A stretch of DNA of 64,000 nucleotides from Phascolarctos cinereus (Eukaryota > Chordata > Mammalia > Diprotodontia > Phascolarctidae), in NCBI RefSeq assembly GCF_002099425.1, contig NW_018344001.1, positions 4,019,001-4,083,000 on the forward strand, given 5' to 3'. Below, piece by piece: positions 22,122 to 33,527 of the stretch. The translations under genes and the position numbers were made by a program. Position 1 is the first letter of the stretch. Each line of letters starts with the position of its first letter. The notes beneath the pieces are model-generated. The model did no database searches. It saw nothing but the letters and a program-made list of their open reading frames with translations, and had not been told where the DNA came from.

Positions 22122-22560
22122 TCAGAAGGAGAAGTAGCATGATAGAGTCTGAGAAACTCAGATTTAAGCCTTGCCTCTGATACATAAAATAATAAATAGC
22201 ACTATATAGTGCTTTAGGGCTTGCAAATACATAATAAATATCTCATTTGGTCCTCACAACAACAATGGGAAATAGTTGCTATTATCATGCCCATTTTACA
22301 GATGAGAAAACCAAGTCAAACAAGATTTAGGTCCACAGTCACTCAGTTAATAAGTGTCTGAGGCTGAATTGGAACTCAAGTTCTCCTGACTTGTTGTACC
22401 ACCCAGCTGCCTAGTACTGATATGCTGACCATGTAACCATAAACATACCATTCAACCCCTCCATACTCTAGGGGCTAGGCAAGCTTCTAACACCACAAAT
22501 TACAAATTCTTGATCTGCATTGGTATAAGGGTTTTCCACACATGAAATTCCCCAGAAAGA
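22122..22560 (+). mobile_element. CORE-SINE split by MIR
   Basis: The head part (gtagcatgatagagtctgag, aagccttgcctctgatacat) ends at about 22187. The tail part resumes at 22413 and includes cttgatctgcattggtataa and catgaaattcccc. Confidence 0.65.
22188..22412 (-). mobile_element. MIR SINE nested in CORE-SINE
   Basis: gtgctttagggcttgcaaat, cccattttacagatgagaaa, then caagttctcctgacttgttg and cacccagctgcc at the head. Confidence 0.8.
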
Positions 22561-22619
22561 GAGATTTGGTGGTCGTTTGAGTGGGCAGAAGGTTGGATGT
22601 GAAAGATGTTACAGAAGTG

Positions 22620-23540
22620 AAACATGACTGGACAATGCTCTTGAAGGGATGATAGATTCACTTCCACATCTCTCACATCTATCTCTTTTCTCTACTCATG
22701 TGGTCCCCAGCTAGTTCAGGGCCATATTCCTTCTCCTCTGGTCTACTGCAGTAGCCCTTTCTTTGGTCTCCCTGATGCCAGGCTCTCCCTCTGCAGTCCA
22801 TCCTCTGTCCAGCTGAGATTCCCAAAGCCCCACAATGTCCACCTCCCTCCACAGCTCCAGGCACCTCAGTGGCTGCTCTTGCCTTTAGACTCAAACACAA
22901 ACCCCTCTACTTGTCATTTCAAGCCGTTTAGGACCTGGCTTCAGCTTTCCTTTCCAGCCTTCTTCCCCTGTGCACCATGCTCCTGCCAAAATCACCTGCT
23001 GACAGTTCACTGTTCATGTCAGTCTATCTCCCATCTCTAGGGACTGAGAGAATCCTGAACTCCTTCAAGGCTCAGCTGAAGAGCCTTCACAAGGTCTTTG
23101 CTGATCCTCCCTCTTGCTAGCACCCCATGACAGCCCCCCCAAAACTATTATTCTGTATTTACTTTGTAGTCATTTGAATTTATTTATTTATGCACAGCTC
23201 CACTGGCAAGAGAAAGGTAGACAGCCAAAGTGTTCCATTGACACTCCCATTATTCAAGAGAAAGCGAAAATGGGCTCCACCATGTTGTATAAACACCCAT
23301 AGCAAAGGGCTGGGAGAACATGGGAAAGAATAGAATGAGATTAGTAGGCATGGATAGGTAGCAGGGAGTGTCACTGTAAGGAACACCTGACATGATGAGA
23401 TTCTAGATCCATTGGACCATGGTGAGTACATATGCTGTCCCAGAAGCATGTAGAATGTAAACTCTTTGAGGAGATAATTTTTTTTTTTAATTTGTAGTTC
23501 TAACACCTAGAACAATGCCTGTCACATTATAAGTGCTAAG
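22620..23540 (+). mobile_element. L2 LINE 3' region with an unclassified insert
   Basis: aacccctctacttgtcattt, ccgtttaggacctggcttca and ctccttcaaggctcagctga lead to attctgtatttactttgtag. After a 233-bp interruption (23196-23428) L2 resumes with agaatgtaaactctttgagg and cctagaacaatgcctgtcac. Confidence 0.8.
23196..23428. other. Unclassified insertion inside L2
   Basis: Sits exactly where the L2 consensus would be continuous. Begins agctccactggcaagagaaa and ends ggaccatggtgagtac. No SINE head or core, no poly(A) tail and no terminal inverted repeat is visible. Confidence 0.5.
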
Positions 23541-23542
23541 AT

Positions 23543-23690
23543 AAAAAAGGAAGGAAAGAAGAAAAGAAGGAAGGTAGGAAAGAACAAAGAAAAGAAGGAA
23601 GGGAGGAAAGAACAAAGGGAAGAAGGAAGGGAGGAAGGAAGAAAGGAAGGAAGGAAGGAAGGAAGGAAGGAAGGAAGGAAGGAATGGAGG
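23543..23690. repeat. (GGAA)n purine tract
   Basis: Imperfect on the left and nearly pure GGAA from 23637 to 23684. It directly follows the L2 3' end. Confidence 0.95.
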
Positions 23691-23692
23691 AA

Positions 23693-23922
23693 GCAAGCAT
23701 TTATATATCACCTACTATGTGCTAAGCACTTTAAAAACCATTTCATTTGATCCTCACAAAACATACAATCGCATGGGAACTGGTGCTGTTTTATGTCCAT
23801 TTTTATATTTTAGGAAACTGAGGCAGAGAGGGTTAAGTGAATTGCCTAGGTTACACAGCTAATAAGTTTCTGAGGCTGGGTTTGAACTGATACCTTCGTG
23901 ATTCCAGATTCCTGTCACTTCT
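23693..23922 (-). mobile_element. MIR SINE
   Basis: cctactatgtgctaagcact, tgatcctcacaaaacataca, ggaaactgaggcagagaggg and cacagctaataagtttctga. Confidence 0.88.
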
Positions 23923-24011
23923 TCAATAATTCCTACCACAAAGGGCTCTAACTCTGCAGCAGAAAGCATTTCTTTCCTCCTCAAACGTCTTCTTTTACTT
24001 CGACCACATCA

Positions 24012-24205
24012 GGTAGGTGACATAGTCAGGAAGACCTACATTTGAATCCTGTCTCAGACTCTGATTGAGTCTTTCATCTTTTGTTTCCTCATCTGTAAAA
24101 TCAATATAAGTATGGCATCTACTTCATAAGATTGATGAAAATGAAATGAAAAATATATGTAAAGCACTTTGAAGATATTAAAATGCTAGATAAATGGACC
24201 TCATA
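24012..24205 (+). mobile_element. MIR SINE
   Basis: aggaagacctacatttgaat, tttcctcatctgtaaaatca and tgtaaagcactttgaagata; the core centre is partly missing. Confidence 0.8.
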
Positions 24206-24234
24206 ATTACCTATGACTTATCTCCCTTACACCA

Positions 24235-24375
24235 TGGTTACTTGTACAGTGTCCTTGTCCCCACTCTGTTGTTTATTCCTTGAAAGTGAGGCCTACATGG
24301 GGTCTAGTTTTGAATCCCCAATAGCCAGCCCAGTGCCTTGAACATATCAGTTACTTAAAAGACAGTAACTGAAGC
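24235..24375 (+). mobile_element. L2 LINE 3' end
   Basis: ttattccttgaaagtgaggc, aatccccaatagccagccca and tatcagttacttaaaagaca. Confidence 0.75.
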
Positions 24376-25154
24376 AGAGCTTATATGCTGGAAGAAACTG
24401 ATTCAACATATCACAGGTGGAACATTTCTCTCTATAGTTCAGGTGGCATTCTATAGGAGTGTAAGGGGTATTGGCATAAATATTAACTGTACTAACATAA
24501 ATTAAATGATAGGATAATTCATTGTATCATGCTTTTATAAATTATAGAATGCAAATGATATAAATTAGTTCACCATTTCTACAAAACGTAAAATTCTAAA
24601 AATGTCTACAGTTTTGCTTTTTTAAAGTGTATATAGCATTCACACCATACATTTGTGAAAATTTTAAAAAGATTTCTAGCTATCCGACAAAGTTAAAAAC
24701 ACATAGGACAGAAAATTAAAAATAAGAACGGGTGAAGGGGAATTTAGTTCAAAAAAGCAGAGAAATAGATGTTACCAGGTACTTGGGATGACCTAGTTAG
24801 TGTAGTCTAGAAACAAATTAGGTTCTGAGAAATCCTGGCAACCAAGAAAAAAGAGAAACACATTGATTGGCCTATATAGTTTTCATGGCTTCATAAAATA
24901 GAGCATACAAATTCCTCCAGAGAAATAAACATTCTTCCCCCTGGTGTTAAATTCTAAAAGACATTTTTCGTCTGGTCCTTATAAAAGGGACATTAGGAAG
25001 CATAATAGACAATGTCTGCTTACAGTTTGTTAGCAAGGGACATAGAAGAGGTTTTCAAATCAGTACTTCTTATAACAACCCTCAACATTAATTTTCTACT
25101 CAGTGAAGGCATTTCTGTGCAAAACTAGACTGGCCTAGGGATGTTATTCACATG
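24376..25154. other. A+T-rich unique stretch
   Basis: No repeat, RNA gene or coding evidence seen. Confidence 0.45.
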
Positions 25155-25262
25155 GTCATGGAGTTTCAGAGTTAGAATGGACCCCAGAGGCTACCTTACC
25201 CAACCAATCAGGAATCCTTTCTACAGCCTTCCTGACAAGTGGTCACCCAGTCTTTGTTGTTA
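25155..25262 (-). mobile_element. CR1/L3 3' end
   Basis: cagagttagaatggacccca, gcagcc-like middle and ctgacaagtggtcacccagt. Confidence 0.7.
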
Positions 25263-25341
25263 CTTTCTGATCATTTTAGATAACACTGCATAACAATGAG
25301 AGTAAGGGTGTAGAAGAGTTGGTGGTGAAACTGACCATCAG

Positions 25342-25462
25342 CACTCACACACATCCCTCTCTCTTCTCCTCTTCCCTCCTCCCTCCTCTCTTCTCTCTCC
25401 TCTTTTCTTCTCTCTCTCCTCTCTCACCTCTCCTCTTTCTCTATCTCTTTCTCTATCTCTCA
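25342..25462. repeat. Pyrimidine (CT)n tract
   Basis: Almost pure C/T on the plus strand, followed by a short CA-rich piece. Confidence 0.9.
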
Positions 25463-26254
25463 CGCACACATACATAGATACACAGCACATATCCCAAATG
25501 AGGCCCCCAGAATTTGATGGTTTGAGTCTCTGGTGATGATTGCCTTAGGTGTGGATGGGCTGTGCTGTTGATCAGTTGACTACCATGCCTGCTTTAGACA
25601 AGAGACATGCATGAGGCAGGGGTCTGCGTTCTGCTGGGTAAGTTTGAAAATGTGATTTGTTTCCTTTACAGAGCAAGGACCATCACACTTCCTTCTAGAG
25701 GTAGACCCCTGGGAGTCCTGAGGGGAAAAAAGGAAAGGAACCCATGTAAACATACATTTTAATATATGGTGAAATATAAATGTGGCACGCATTCTAGTTT
25801 CCTATAACATATGTGCATACATATATGTATATTTATGGTAATTGTAGACAAAGACATTTCCATCAGTGCTGCTGGTTGCTAAAAACATCCACAGGAACAT
25901 ACCCGCGCACACAGAAGCACACCCCCATGCACGCGCATGCACACACACATATTACAGGAGAAGATTATACACGAAACATTTGTATTTCATGAGACATTGA
26001 AATGGGTCCCATTCCTTTTTACCTCAGAAAAATGAGGGAAATTGCACCTTTGGGAGTACCTTGTGACTCCAGGTCTGAGGAATCACAAAGGTGAGAAAAA
26101 AATGCTACAGGGTAGGTCTCTGTTCTCTGACGCAACTTGACTTTGGAGTGGAGCAAGTTTGGGTGGACTACTCCTCAGTGGTTGGGCAGAAGAAAAGTGG
26201 TCCATGCCATAGTCAAGGGGCTTCCACTCTTTTACACTCTTCTACCCCAGGATT
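25463..26254. other. No recognised feature except CA-rich patch
   Basis: Imperfect CA/CG-rich patch at about 25893-25957 (gcacgcgcatgcacacacac). The remainder is unrecognised. Confidence 0.45.
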
Positions 26255-26345
26255 GTTGTAAGAATAAAATAAGGTCAGTTATAGAGTGTTTCACACACCT
26301 GAAAGTGCTCACTATTATTATTACTATGATTATCGTTGTTGTATT
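26255..26345 (+). mobile_element. MIR SINE 3' end
   Basis: ccaggattgttgtaagaata, gaaagtgctcactattatta. Confidence 0.7.
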
Positions 26346-26379
26346 CAAGGCAAGAAGGAAAGGAAGAGAGAGAGAAAGG

Positions 26380-27160
26380 GCATAGATAAATACCATCTCT
26401 CCCCTCGCCACCACCTTCAAACAAGTCCTGCTTACGGGTCCCATGAAGGCTAGACCTCAGTGCCTCCCCCTCGACCAAAGGGTGATGGCTTAACTCCCCT
26501 CCCAACAGTGACGCCATATCTCTGATCCAAGCTCTGCTGATGTGAAAGAGTCCATTACAAACTTTAAAGGCTTTACTCCATTGAAATAAATGACACAAAT
26601 CAAAAAAGAAAGAAGAAAAGAAAGCCACCTTCTCAATCCAGTCCACATAACTCGTTGGGATCACTGCTTCAATAATATAGGATCTACCTAGTGCTGTGCT
26701 GGCAAATATGTAACAACCAGCTCTTTCTTTCCCCCCTCAGAAAATGTTCACAAAGCACACTTTTAAGTTGAACTGCATTATTATTTTCTCTATCACTTGC
26801 CTAAGTCTAGACAATTCATAAAGCATCAAATCAATCCCTGAACTCTAGCATTTGAGAGTTTTTAAGGAGTGCATGGTCATATGGAAAATTTAACAACCAG
26901 CTTTTGAAGGCAGATCTGAGAAGGTTTCAGAACATCCCTGGATTCAGCTTGTCCAAGATCCAAAGAGGACCTACAACATTTTACTTACTGAGAATAAGAT
27001 GTGTACTGGCAAGAGTTAGGTGAGCAAAGAGCTGCCTCCTCCACATTCCAACAGTTAGACATCATCTGTTGTCATCTCTGACATTACCAGGGATAGTAAG
27101 GAACTGAGGAACCCTTAGCACAGTCTTTCTAGGTTTAGCCCAAGGTTTTAGCTTTTCCTG
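26380..27160. other. Unrecognised, with hAT-terminus-like motif
   Basis: gtgctggcaaatatgtaaca then accagctcttt at about 26694-26726, and a related aaatttaacaaccagctttt at about 26886, resemble ends of an old hAT DNA transposon family. No matching inverted partner was found. Confidence 0.3.
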
Positions 27161-27164
27161 AGAT

Positions 27165-27415
27165 AACAACCATAACTAATGTGTTGAGCACATTGGGGTT
27201 TGCAAAGCACTTTACACATATCACATTTTATTCTCACAACCTTAGGAAGTGAATGCTATTACTATCGCCATTCTAGAGATAAGAAAACTGAAACAAAGGA
27301 GATTAGTGACTGGACCAGTGTCACATAGTCAGTAAATGTTTGAGGCCAAATTTGAATTCAAATCTTCCTGACTCCAGGCTCAGCTCCCTATCCACAGTCT
27401 TATCTGGTCGCCTTT
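27165..27415 (-). mobile_element. MIR SINE, near full length
   Basis: ggggtttgcaaagcacttta, ttattctcacaaccttagga, gataagaaaactgaaacaaa and cttcctgactccaggctcag. Confidence 0.9.
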
Positions 27416-27840
27416 AGATCCTGATCCTGTCATCTAACATGATAGATATCTCTTCCAGTTTGGGGCTAACAACAAATTTAGTATTGCGTATCTGCCTTTA
27501 TCCAGTTCACTCCACTGAAGAACTCCGTCCAAAATGAAATTAGATCATGAGCTCCTTGAGAGCAGGGATTGACTGTCTTTTGCCATGTATTTTGGCACTT
27601 GGCACAGTGCCTGCCTGGCGCATAGCATTTAAATGTCTAGTGACTGAAATTGAACCCTTAATGGCCATACACCCAAGTCCTAATCTTTTTATCTGTATTC
27701 TTGTCTAGCTCACATTAGGAAATCTTTTCCCCAAGAAAAGCATGAGAATTTAAATGTTTTGCTGAAATCTAGGTAAACTGTATACAATATTCCCCAGACT
27801 GCCCAATGTAGCAGCCCTGTCAATCTTGAATATTTACAGC
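27416..27840 (-). mobile_element. CR1/L3 LINE, split by L2
   Basis: Left part: ctgtcatctaacatgataga, aacaacaaatttagtattgc. Right part from 27651: attaaatgttttgctg-like sequence (aaatgttttgctgaaatcta) and agcagccctgtcaatc. These are in order along the reverse complement of the CR1 reverse-transcriptase region. Confidence 0.75.
27548..27650 (+). mobile_element. L2 3' end nested in CR1/L3
   Basis: tgagctccttgagagcaggg, ttggcacagtgcctgcctgg. Confidence 0.88.
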
Positions 27841-28195
27841 CCATAATACATTGGCTGTACATGGAAGAGCTATGTGCCATTCAAACCCTTCATCCCACCA
27901 GCATTTATTATTAATTGGCACTTGAGGACATTGGAGTCTCTCTTGTAGAATTCCTAGTTCTGTGCTATGTCGATCCTCCTGAAGACTGTTCTCCATTCAC
28001 TGACAGAGTGGGAGGAGCCCTGAACTTGCATTTAGTCATTAGCTTGGGGAGCCCTGGCAAAGCATCCTGGGATAAGGTAGTTAGCCCTTTTAGGCTTCAG
28101 TTTCCATAGCTCTAAAATGACGATAAAAATATTTGCACAATTTAAAAAATGTATTGCTCAGTTTTACTTATCTTCTCTCTTTTTCTTTTCCTTCT

Positions 28196-28488
28196 ATCAA
28201 TCAATCAATAAATATTAAGTTCCTACTATGTGCCAGGTACTGTGCTAAGCACTGAGAACACAAGAAAAGCAGAAGCCAATCCCTGCCCTCAAGGAGCTCA
28301 CAATCTAATGGGGGAGAGAACATGCAAACAGGTATATACAAAGCAAGCTATAGATAGGATAAACAGGAAATAATTAACAGAGGGAAAGCACTGCAATTAA
28401 TCAAGATTAGAGAAGGCTTTCTGTACAAGGTGGGGTTTTAGTTGGGACTTCAAAGAAGCCAGGGAGAGCAGTAGTCAGGGTGCAGGAG
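28196..28488 (-). mobile_element. L2 LINE 3' region, well preserved
   Basis: aatcaatcaataaatattaa, ctatgtgccaggtactgtgc, ctcaaggagctcacaatcta, aggctttctgtacaaggtgg. One of the youngest-looking L2 copies here. Confidence 0.93.
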
Positions 28489-29271
28489 GGACAAAAAAAA
28501 ATATTATTTAAAATATTTTAAATGTGAAAAAATTTTTAAATATTTAAAATGAAATATCAGGGGAGGAGGTTTATTGGGGAAATTGTAATGATATGAAAAA
28601 TCAATAAAAATGTATTTTTAAAAATAATTGGGAGGTTAAAATAATTTGCATATACAGCCTTATAAACGTGAGATATTAATTTATTATTATTAACACATAT
28701 GTATATGTATAAATTAGAATTTTATGGGAAGAATCATTTCTATTGTCATGATCAAAAATAAAATGTGCTGTTCATCTAATGCATGCTGCTAAAACTGTAT
28801 GTACCTTGATAAATATAGGTTTGTTAGTCTAATTATAATTATACTAATAATAATGATAATCACTCTTAATAAGAAGAATATGCCTGTACTACCTAGCAAT
28901 AACCAGTTTTAGGAGTTTTAACAGCAGCAGAAAAAAAGAAGTCTATTTTTAATTATGACAATAAAATGTTGCTCTCCACAAAACATTCTAATTTAAAATC
29001 ATTCTTTCACTTTCCCTTTTGGCGCTGAATCACTCTCCGGTCTGAACCCCTAAGGGCATTGGACAAGCGCCCCCCCCCCCACTGGCATCCAGGTCACAGA
29101 GTCCGGAACAGAATCCATGCCTGCTGTGAACACCACATTGGAAACGTTTGTCAGTAAGTGCCTTTAATCACTGGGTTCCTTTGTGCTGAGGTTGCGGCTA
29201 GTGTTTTGTTTTGGCAGTCTGTGATGATAAGGCTTTTCTGAGACAGCTGAGGGCTTACAACATGGCACAGG
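28489..29271. other. A+T-rich then unique
   Basis: 28489-28640 is low-complexity A/T (ttaaaatattttaaatgtga). The remainder is unrecognised, with a C11 run at 29070-29080. Confidence 0.5.
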
Positions 29272-29462
29272 ACGGAGCTCTAGAGATCAAAGGACTTTGA
29301 GACAATCAAACCCAGTCCCTCCATTTTATAGATGAGGAAACTGAGGCAGGAAGAAGTTAAGACACTTGCCCAGGGTCATACAGCTAATAAGTGTCTAAGA
29401 ATAGTTTTCAACCTAGGTGTCCTGACTCCAGGTCCAGTGCACTGTCCACTAAATCATGCTGT
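29272..29462 (-). mobile_element. MIR3 SINE
   Basis: ccattttatagatgaggaaa, acttgcccagggtcatacag, cctgactccaggtccagtg. Confidence 0.88.
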
Positions 29463-29499
29463 CTAAAACTATTTGAGGAGGACACATAACCTGGTTACC

Positions 29500-29712
29500 T
29501 CTTCCCTCCCTCCTTCCTTCTTCCCTTCCTGCCTTCTTTCCCCTTCTCCCTCCCTTCTTCTCTTCCTTTCTCCACCCTTCCTTCTGTACTTCACTCTTCT
29601 TTCTCTTTCCCTTCTTCCTTTCTTCCCTCCTTCCTTCCTTTCTTCTTTCCCCCTCCCTGCTTCTCTTCCTCTCTCCTTTCCTTGATTCTTTCATTATTTT
29701 CTTTCTTTCTCA
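29500..29712. repeat. Pyrimidine (TTCC)n tract
   Basis: Imperfect CCTT/TTCC, almost pure C/T for about 210 bases. Frames on both strands here are compositional artefacts. Confidence 0.95.
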
Positions 29713-30112
29713 AAAAGCTTTGATTAAGCACCTACTAGTGTCAAGTGGGCAGCTAGGTGGTGCAATGGATAGAGCACTGGACTTCAAGTCAGGGAGACCT
29801 GAGTTCAAATCTGGCCTCAGATACTAGCTGAGTGACCCTGGACAAGTCACTTAATCCTGTTTGCCTGTTTCCTTATCTATAAAATGAGCTGGAGAAGGAA
29901 ATGGCAAACCACTCCAGTATCTTTGCCAAGAAAACCCCCAATGGGGTCACGAAGAGTTGGACATGACTGAAAAAGATGGAGCAACAGCAACACACGTAAG
30001 CTGTCTTCTAGGTGCCAGGAACACAAAAGACCACAATGAGATAGTAACTGTGTTCCAAAAGGTCCGAGTTTACTGGGGAGATGCTTTGTATGTGGCTGCT
30101 TACATACATAGC
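29713..30112 (-). mobile_element. L2 LINE 3' end, split by SINE
   Basis: gattaagcacctactagtg on the left, then taggtgccaggaacacaaaa and tccgagtttactggggagat after the SINE. Confidence 0.6.
29748..29990 (+). mobile_element. RTE-tailed tRNA SINE, full length
   Basis: gggcagctaggtggtgcaat head, gagttcaaatctggcctcag, gctggagaaggaaatggcaa, cactccagtatctttgccaa and gagttggacatgactgaaaa. Best-kept copy of this family here; no clean target duplication seen. Confidence 0.95.
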
Positions 30113-30164
30113 TGAGAGCTAGTTGTCAGTCCCAGCCCCAAAGGGAGGTGCTCAGAGTAGGTAT

Positions 30165-30600
30165 TTGCTTCATCGTCCACGTCTGAAACATTGACACCTG
30201 TCTCTGACTCTTCCTTCTCCCTTCCCTCTGTCTCATAGCTCCTCAAGCACCACGTCCCAGAGACACTCACACATCTCTCCTCTCCATTCTTCTCTTCTCT
30301 GCTCCCTGTGATTGGATTCGCTCCTCCCTTGCCCTCTGCCTCTGCCTGGTGAATTCTTGGCTATTCTGTAAAGCCCAAATCAAATATAACCTGGCTCTGT
30401 AGTCAGGTGATGCCGGTTCAGATTCCACCTCTGGCACTTATTACCTGGGCGACTTTGGGCAAGTCAATGAACTTCTCAGAGCCCCAGTTTCCAGAACTGT
30501 AAAATGAAGGAGCCAAACTAGGTGGCCTCTGAAATCCCTTCCAAATCTGAATACATGACCCTCTGATCTGACAGGAAGTCTTCCATGAGGGCAGGGACCA
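30165..30600 (+). mobile_element. L2 LINE 3' region, split by MIR3
   Basis: ctgtaaagcccaaatcaaat at 30368 should be followed in L2 by a taca-ggaagtcttcc block, and gacaggaagtcttccatgag appears only at 30570, after a MIR3. Confidence 0.65.
30388..30560 (+). mobile_element. MIR3 SINE nested in L2
   Basis: gggcgactttgggcaagtca core, agccccagtttccagaactg, ctaggtggcctctgaaatcc tail. Confidence 0.9.
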
Positions 30601-31026
30601 GGAGGGTGATGGAGTAAGCTCAAACTGGCACCTCAGACATGAGGAAATTGTGAAACTCACACCTTGGAAATCTCCCAATGCTACCAACCAAGGATTGATC
30701 TATTGGTTTTCTATAAGATGAAGAAAAAATGATGGAGAAAATGTGAATACTGCAGATTAAACTGAAAAAAATAGGGTGTACAGATTTTTCTTTTTCTTTT
30801 CAGAGACTTAGTTGTTAAACATTTACCAACACACCTCTGAAAGGGATTCTGACTTATCTAAACCTAGTCTCTCATCCAGTTGCCAGCACAAGGCTATACA
30901 TACATTAGGAGTTTAAAAGTTTGGAGTTGTCAATATCCTCCCATCCTAAGAACTTGAGGGAAATGTTTCTGTCAAATATACCAATAATGTTTCTGTCAAA
31001 CTAACACCATTCTACATTAGCAAAGA
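30600..31026. other. Unrecognised, with hAT-terminus-like motif
   Basis: agttgttaaacatttaccaa at about 30811 is close to the reverse complement of the motif seen near 26.7 kb. A transposon end is possible but unproven. Confidence 0.3.
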
Positions 31027-31083
31027 TGTCTTCTTCCTCTTCCTCTCCTCTTCCTCTTCTTCTTCCTCTTCTTCTTCTCCTCA
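31027..31083. repeat. (CTT/CCTCTT)n tract
   Basis: Pyrimidine repeat with TTC and TTCCTC units. Confidence 0.93.
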
Positions 31084-31164
31084 CGATTTTGTTAGTATAG
31101 AGAATTCTTGATCGTTATACTCCCTCCACTCATGTAGACCATAACTTGCTCTGTAACCTATGAT

Positions 31165-31362
31165 ATTGGGATCATACCTTTAGAGCTGGGAAATACCTTA
31201 AAAGCCATCTGGTCAATCCAGCTCCCTGCTTTTATAGAAGAGGAAAATGAAAGTCAGAGAAGTCAGGGAATTTGCCCAAGGTCACACATGTGGCAGATAG
31301 CTGAGCCAGGATTTGAACTCAGGTCATCCGACTCAAAATCCAGAACTCTCATTTGTCCAAAT
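31165..31362 (-). mobile_element. MIR3 SINE
   Basis: atctggtcaatccagctccc, tttgcccaaggtcacacatg, gatttgaactcaggtcatcc. A second minus-strand SINE piece follows at 31363-31445 (gacttgcctacggttgccca). Confidence 0.85.
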
Positions 31363-31449
31363 GGCTGAGAGATTGTGACTTGCCTACGGTTGCCCAGCCG
31401 GTATGTGTGAGAGGAGGGACTTGAAACGAGGTCTTCCTGACTAACCATC

Positions 31450-32127
31450 CAAACTAACCATACCTAGATAAGTCCAGCACGAAGTTTTGTTCAGCCAACA
31501 AGCTGGGAGAATTAGAATTCACATCACAGATGTCCCAATGGCCCCTGAAAGCCCCTGCTTGATTCGCTGGTGTAGAAATGCCCTACATGAGCGACTCTCG
31601 TAGCACTTGAGTAATAAAATCTAATTTAAGAGGGAGGTGAAAAAAAAGGCAGGTTTTATCAGCAACAACTTTCTGGATCATCATTATTTTCCTATTTTGA
31701 TGCAAGTCACAACCTTACCCTCAACTGAGGGAGCCTGGCATTTAGAGCTGGCAGAAGCTCTGTTTTTAATACATGATTGGATTGCCATCCTCACAAGAGG
31801 ATTGCATTTTCCATGATAATAGAGCCCAAGTATTCTCTCTGAGGCAGAGATTTGGGCACCTTCTCAGGTGACTAAAACCCTGCAGAGCCAGCTAGGGCTG
31901 CTATCACAGAAGCCAGTCATGTCTTAACAACTGGCCAGTCCTCACAAAGTATCGGGGGCTCAAGGACTTGCTTCTCTGGGCTAATGCTCTCATACCTGTT
32001 TTCCTTCCATGAATACACAGGAAATAATTAACAAATGTTTCCTGACACGCCACAAAATTCCCCTGCAACCCGCCTTGACCTCTGGCTGTCAGCGTGTTGG
32101 CCAAATCTGACAATGTCTGTGGAAAAT
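31450..32127. other. No recognised feature
   Basis: Unique-looking, no repeat marks. Confidence 0.45.
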
Positions 32128-32440
32128 AATAATGATGATGATAACCAACATGATGATAGAAAGTATTTAATAATAATAACTAATGTTTCTGTAGTGCTTA
32201 CTATGTGCCAGGAACTCTGTTCTATACTTGACAAATACCTTGCTTGATCCTCACAACAACCCTGGGAGGTAAGTGCTATTATTATTACCATGTTACAGAT
32301 GGGGAAACTGAGGCAGACAGGGTTTTTTGTTGTTGTTTTTTTTTAAGTAACTTGACCAACATCATTCAGCTGGTAAATGACTGAGGATGGCTTAGATTTC
32401 AGGTGTTCCTGACTCCAAGGCCAGAGCTCTATCCCCTTGG
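32128..32440 (-). mobile_element. MIR SINE, near full length
   Basis: gtgcttactatgtgccagga, cctcacaacaaccctgggag, cagatggggaaactgaggca, gttcctgactccaaggccag. A T-rich run (32322-32344) interrupts the middle, and the left end is ATA/ATG-rich. Confidence 0.9.
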
Positions 32441-32454
32441 TGGAAAAAAGGAAA

Positions 32455-32848
32455 GCCAGTATACAATATGAAGAGGAATACTAGTCAGGGAAGTGGGAGA
32501 CCAGGGTTCAAATCCCAGCTGTGTTCTTTAAGAACTCATGGATGTAGAGCTGAAAGGGACCACAGAGGCCATCAAGTGCACAGTCTGTATTTTATAGTTA
32601 AGGAAACAGAAGCCTAGAAAGGTTGGGCAAGTTTCCCAGGATCACTCAGCAAGGAAGTGTCTTAGGCATGATTTGAACCCAGATCTTCCTGATTTTTACA
32701 TCCAGTGCACTATCTACTTACTACATTAAGCTATCTGTACTTAGCACCTGTTTGACTGTGGGCCTCTCTGGCCCACAGGCTCTTCATCTATAAAATAAGG
32801 GGGTTGGGTTAGCTAGCTTCCAAGGTCCTTCCAGTTCTAAATCTGTAA
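32455..32848 (+). mobile_element. MIR3 SINE, split by an opposite MIR3
   Basis: The left part ends at ttcaaatcccagctgtgttc. The right part, from 32736, holds gcctctctggcccacaggct and ttccaaggtccttccagttc, the matching tail. Confidence 0.8.
32531..32735 (-). mobile_element. MIR3 SINE nested in MIR3
   Basis: agctgaaagggaccacagag, gttaaggaaacagaagccta, gatttgaacccagatcttcc. Confidence 0.88.
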
Positions 32849-32874
32849 GCTGTGCTTCTTAGTCATTATCATTA

Positions 32875-33045
32875 GGGAAGCAGCCTGAGGCAAAGAAGCT
32901 GGGTTTGGACTGAGAGGCCTGAGTTCACATCTTGGCTTCGTCACCATCTAGCCACATCTCTTAACTTCCCGAGGCCACAGTGCCTTCATCTCTAAGATGA
33001 ATGGGCTGGCGTCCAGGGTCCCTTTCAGCCCCAAGTCATTTCCAT
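32875..33045 (+). mobile_element. MIR3 SINE
   Basis: gggaagcagcctgaggcaaa, gaggcctgagttcacatctt, ccagggtccctttcagcccc. Confidence 0.8.
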
Positions 33046-33527
33046 GGGGTCCACAGTGTAATTTCCATCTAGCCGTTTAGCAGACTGGGGTATGTGTGTA
33101 TGCTTGTCCCTGGGCCCAAAGTGCTGCTCACACAAAGAAAAAAATGGTGGAGTTTGTTTGTGATGACAGGCGGGTGGGCGACACCCACTGTCACACCTGA
33201 GAGCTGATGGGAGTTTTCTTTTATATCTACAGCCTCAGAAACTGGATTTTTTCTTGAATTTTTCTGACTTTCCTTGGAGTGACTCATCCTGAGCAGCCCA
33301 CATCCAGGCCAACATCTGGCAGTAAATTCTGTGAATTGTGCCCATCTTCACAACAGAGAGTGAATACTTGGTACAGACTACTTACATAAAAGTCTATAAG
33401 GTCACACTTCAAAGACCTTTTCATTTTCTACTTTTTTTAAATTTACCTTTTAAAAAATGTTTTACCAATAACTTCAGTATGAATTTTCCTCATTCTAGTT
33501 CCCTGACATCAACCCTTCCTTCAGGTC
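33046..33527. other. No recognised feature
   Basis: Unique-looking. Confidence 0.45.

Noticed and set aside
29449-29694. Lysine/arginine/glutamate-rich 81-residue minus-strand frame
   Set aside because: Artefact of a pyrimidine tract.
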